A stretch of DNA of 52,364 nucleotides from positions 1-52,364 of the forward strand of contig JAZRZO010000092.1 of NCBI GenBank assembly GCA_045601405.1, in the 5' to 3' direction. Shown here in pieces: positions 50,569 to 52,364 of this stretch. The position numbers were made by a program, and so were the translations under genes. The stretch is from RGIG5612 sp045601405. GTDB lineage: Bacteria; Bacillota; Clostridia; Lachnospirales; Lachnospiraceae. The notes beneath the pieces are model-generated. The model had not been told where the DNA came from and did no database searches. It worked only from the letters and a program-made list of their open reading frames with translations. How positions within the stretch are numbered: the stretch's first letter is position 1; the number at the start of each line of letters is the position of its first letter.

Positions 50569-51866
50569 AAAAAATAATTTTAAAAGACGGAACGGAAAGA
50601 AAGCTGTATCCCACACAGATCATGGGGATCATCAATGTGACGGATGATTCATTTTACGCAGGCTCACGCGTTGGCTCTGTGGAAGCGGCTGTTTTAAGAG
50701 CAGAGCAGATGATCAATGACGGAGCGGCCATCCTGGATATCGGAGGTGAATCCACAAGGCCGGGCTCGCTTTCCGTGACACCGGAGGAAGAAGTAAAAAA
50801 GATATGTCCGGTGATAAAAGAGATAAGAAAAAGCTTCCCCGATATACTCATCTCTGCCGACACATATCGTGCCTCAACAGCTGCGGCGGCAATAGCTGCC
50901 GGTGCGGATATGATAAACGATGTGTCGGGCCTGAAAAAAGACCCGGATATGATACCGCTGTGCGCGAAGGCAGGCGTTCCGGTAGTGATAATGCACAGCA
51001 AAGGAGACCCGGAGCATATGCAGGATGACCCTCACTATGATGATGTGGTGAAGGAGGTCTATTCCTTTTTGAAGACGCAGATGCAGGCGGCGATGGATGG
51101 CGGCATACCTAAGGATAAGATCATAATTGATGTGGGTATAGGCTTCGGAAAGACTTTGGAACACAATATGGCGTTGCTTCGAAATATAGGAGTGTTCAAC
51201 TCTCTTGACGCACCTCACCTGATGGCTGTGTCCAGAAAAACATGGATAGGTGCGCTGCTCGCGAAAGACGCATCAAAGCTCCCGAGCGAAGAGCGGCTTT
51301 ACGGAACCATAGCCTCCACCATATACGCATATATCAAAAAAATAGAGCTGGTAAGAGTTCATGATGTAAAAGAAAATGCTCAGGCGCTTTATGTTTTCCG
51401 GAAGCTGATGGAAAAAGAGACCTTTGGAGAAGGTAAGGAAAAAGCAGTGATCTCGCTGGGTTCAAACATCGGCGACCGCCGGGCATATCTGGAGCAGGCA
51501 ATAGCCCTGATGGAACAAAAAGCAGGGCATGTTGTAAAACGTTCATCTGTAATGGAAACAAAGGCATACGGCTATACGGATCAGGCGGATTTTCTGAACA
51601 TGGCAATCCTCCTGGAAACCACGCTCTCTCCGCATGGGCTCCTGACTGTGCTTCACGATATAGAGGCAGAGCTGGACCGGACGAGGGAGATTCACTGGGG
51701 ACCCAGGACCATTGACCTGGATATCATCTTTTTCGGAGATCATGTCATAAATGACCCGAAACTGACCATACCTCATCCGGACTACAGCAACCGTGATTTT
51801 GTGCTGAAACCGCTTAAGGAGATAGTCCCGGGCTTCACAGACCCCGCAACCGGCAGCCTCATCTGA
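50565..51866 (+). CDS. folP: dihydropteroate synthase-HPPK fusion (FolP-FolK)
   Basis: A 433-residue bifunctional protein. Residues 1-275 form the dihydropteroate synthase barrel: MGIINVTDDSFYAG, DIGGESTRPGS, NDVSGLKKD, and the C-terminal G-T-I-A-S/R-V-H-D-V pair. Residues 288-433 are hydroxymethyldihydropterin pyrophosphokinase: VISLGSNIGDRRAYLEQA, and WGPRTIDLDIIFFGD. The two act in consecutive steps after the pterin side chain is trimmed. DHPS is the sulfonamide target. In many bacteria FolB lies between or is fused with FolK; here it is absent. The start ATG overlaps folE2 (ATGA). Confidence 0.95.
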   Translation: MKKIILKDGTERKLYPTQIMGIINVTDDSFYAGSRVGSVEAAVLRAEQMINDGAAILDIGGESTRPGSLSVTPEEEVKKICPVIKEIRKSFPDILISADTYRASTAAAAIAAGADMINDVSGLKKDPDMIPLCAKAGVPVVIMHSKGDPEHMQDDPHYDDVVKEVYSFLKTQMQAAMDGGIPKDKIIIDVGIGFGKTLEHNMALLRNIGVFNSLDAPHLMAVSRKTWIGALLAKDASKLPSEERLYGTIASTIYAYIKKIELVRVHDVKENAQALYVFRKLMEKETFGEGKEKAVISLGSNIGDRRAYLEQAIALMEQKAGHVVKRSSVMETKAYGYTDQADFLNMAILLETTLSPHGLLTVLHDIEAELDRTREIHWGPRTIDLDIIFFGDHVINDPKLTIPHPDYSNRDFVLKPLKEIVPGFTDPATGSLI

Positions 51867-51871
51867 TGTGA

Positions 51872-52223
51872 TCAGATAGGATTATCGATAAAATCGGAAA
51901 ATGTGGCAAAGTTCATAATTTTCTTTGCGGCCGGAGAAGCGTTTTCTTCTGACTGCATTGCTATTCCGCTGTTTATTGTGTGAGGGGTACTAAGAGGCAG
52001 AACGACGATATCATCATCTGGTAAACGCGTATATAAGTCTGGCAAGCTGCGGATAAAAATTATTATAGGCCGTGCCTATCAGAAGAACGATATCCGCCTC
52101 CTCTTCAAGGGATGATATTGCACGGCTTACGCCAGAAGGAGTGTAGCCGAGTTCTTCAGCTGCGTTTGAAAGACTTCCTGCCTGGATTGTCTTAAGTAAA
52201 ATGCGGTATTTCTCGGTATCCAT
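51872..52223 (-). pseudogene. LysR family regulator, internally deleted
   Basis: On the minus strand an ATG at 52223 behind GAAAGGAG starts a LysR-type helix-turn-helix (KYRILLKTIQAGSLSNAAEE, then GYTPSGVSRAISSLEEE). Right after that, A-D-I-V-L-L-I-G-T-A-Y-N-N-F-Y-P-Q-L matches the start of the effector domain, and the frame stops at a TGA pair near 52014. In a shifted frame, P-D-D-D-I-V-V-L-P-L-S-T-P-H-T and S-P-A-A-K-K-I-M-N-F resemble the C-terminal end, closing at a stop at 51872. Two deletions have removed most of the roughly 290-residue protein. Confidence 0.75.
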
Positions 52224-52364
52224 AATATTCTCCTTTCATGGTTTTGTTTGACTAAAACTCAAAGCTGCGGCGAATAAGTTTCCTTTTATTCAACATAACA
52301 TCTATTTGGTGAAACGAAAATGCCTCTAATTGATAATTGCAGAAACAGTGCGCTGTAGTATATT
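52224..52364. other. noncoding end of window upstream of the LysR remnant
   Basis: AT-rich region with no gene or terminator I can recognise. LysR regulators usually sit divergent from their target, so a target promoter may lie here or just past the window edge; no convincing -35/-10 pair was found. Confidence 0.3.

Overview
The window reads as chromosome of a low-to-mid GC, anaerobic, Gram-positive-type member of the Clostridia (Lachnospiraceae or a neighbouring family; the exact family cannot be fixed by eye). Reasons: the rpoB/rpoC pair with a clostridial-style RpoB N-terminus, a superoxide reductase plus rubrerythrin pair, MurA and a WalR-like operator in front of an M23 peptidase, a tetrahydrofolate riboswitch, a Nuo/Hyd-type soluble electron-transfer complex and AGGAG-type ribosome binding sites. 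Nearly every gene is on the + strand; the exceptions are fragments at the two ends.

Layout. (1) 1-342: the start of a minus-strand transposase-like gene and the rpoB leader. (2) 343-7910: rpoB-rpoC. (3) 7928-15387: directly behind rpoC, an envelope cassette of acyl carrier protein, MBOAT acyltransferase, SGNH-like protein with Cys in the nucleophile position, asparagine synthase, and two related membrane-anchored transglutaminase-fold proteins. (4) 15473-23807: lipoprotein, GNAT, typA, a Sel1-type protein, mscL with a zinc-ribbon tail, a G5/M23 peptidase behind a dyad operator, murA. (5) 23857-29458: metK-proS-cca-phosphohexomutase. (6) 29597-30532: desulfoferrodoxin and rubrerythrin. (7) 30612-36763: a small exopolysaccharide cluster (GT-like protein, polyprenyl glycosylphosphotransferase, flippase, Wzz-like protein, glf), overlapping rlmD. 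(8) 38042-39260: a scrap heap of decayed mobile or toxin-system genes (RhuM, ImmA/IrrE, a TraX-like stub). (9) 39337-44379: acyltransferase, tyrosine phosphatase, thioredoxin, Nudix, archaeal-type thymidylate-synthase-like protein, and a broken FAD oxidoreductase. (10) 44403-48705: NuoE-like, NuoF-like and ferredoxin-GltD fusion subunits, the composition of an Stn-type electron-bifurcating transhydrogenase. (11) 48856-51866: a THF riboswitch, a damaged folT, a CExxHGH PTPS, folE2 and a folP-folK fusion. (12) 51872-52223: a gutted LysR gene on the minus strand.

Two points stand out. First, the folate locus has a THF riboswitch with a readable mutually exclusive pairing scheme, an apparently inactivated folate transporter, and no folB; a CExxHGH-type PTPS probably supplies the missing step. 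Second, several genes (RhuM, FAD oxidoreductase, folT, LysR) carry clean internal deletions, suggesting deletion-driven gene decay or, alternatively, a systematic assembly problem. A family of GC-rich extragenic repeats occurs three times. No tRNA, rRNA or CRISPR array was recognised.
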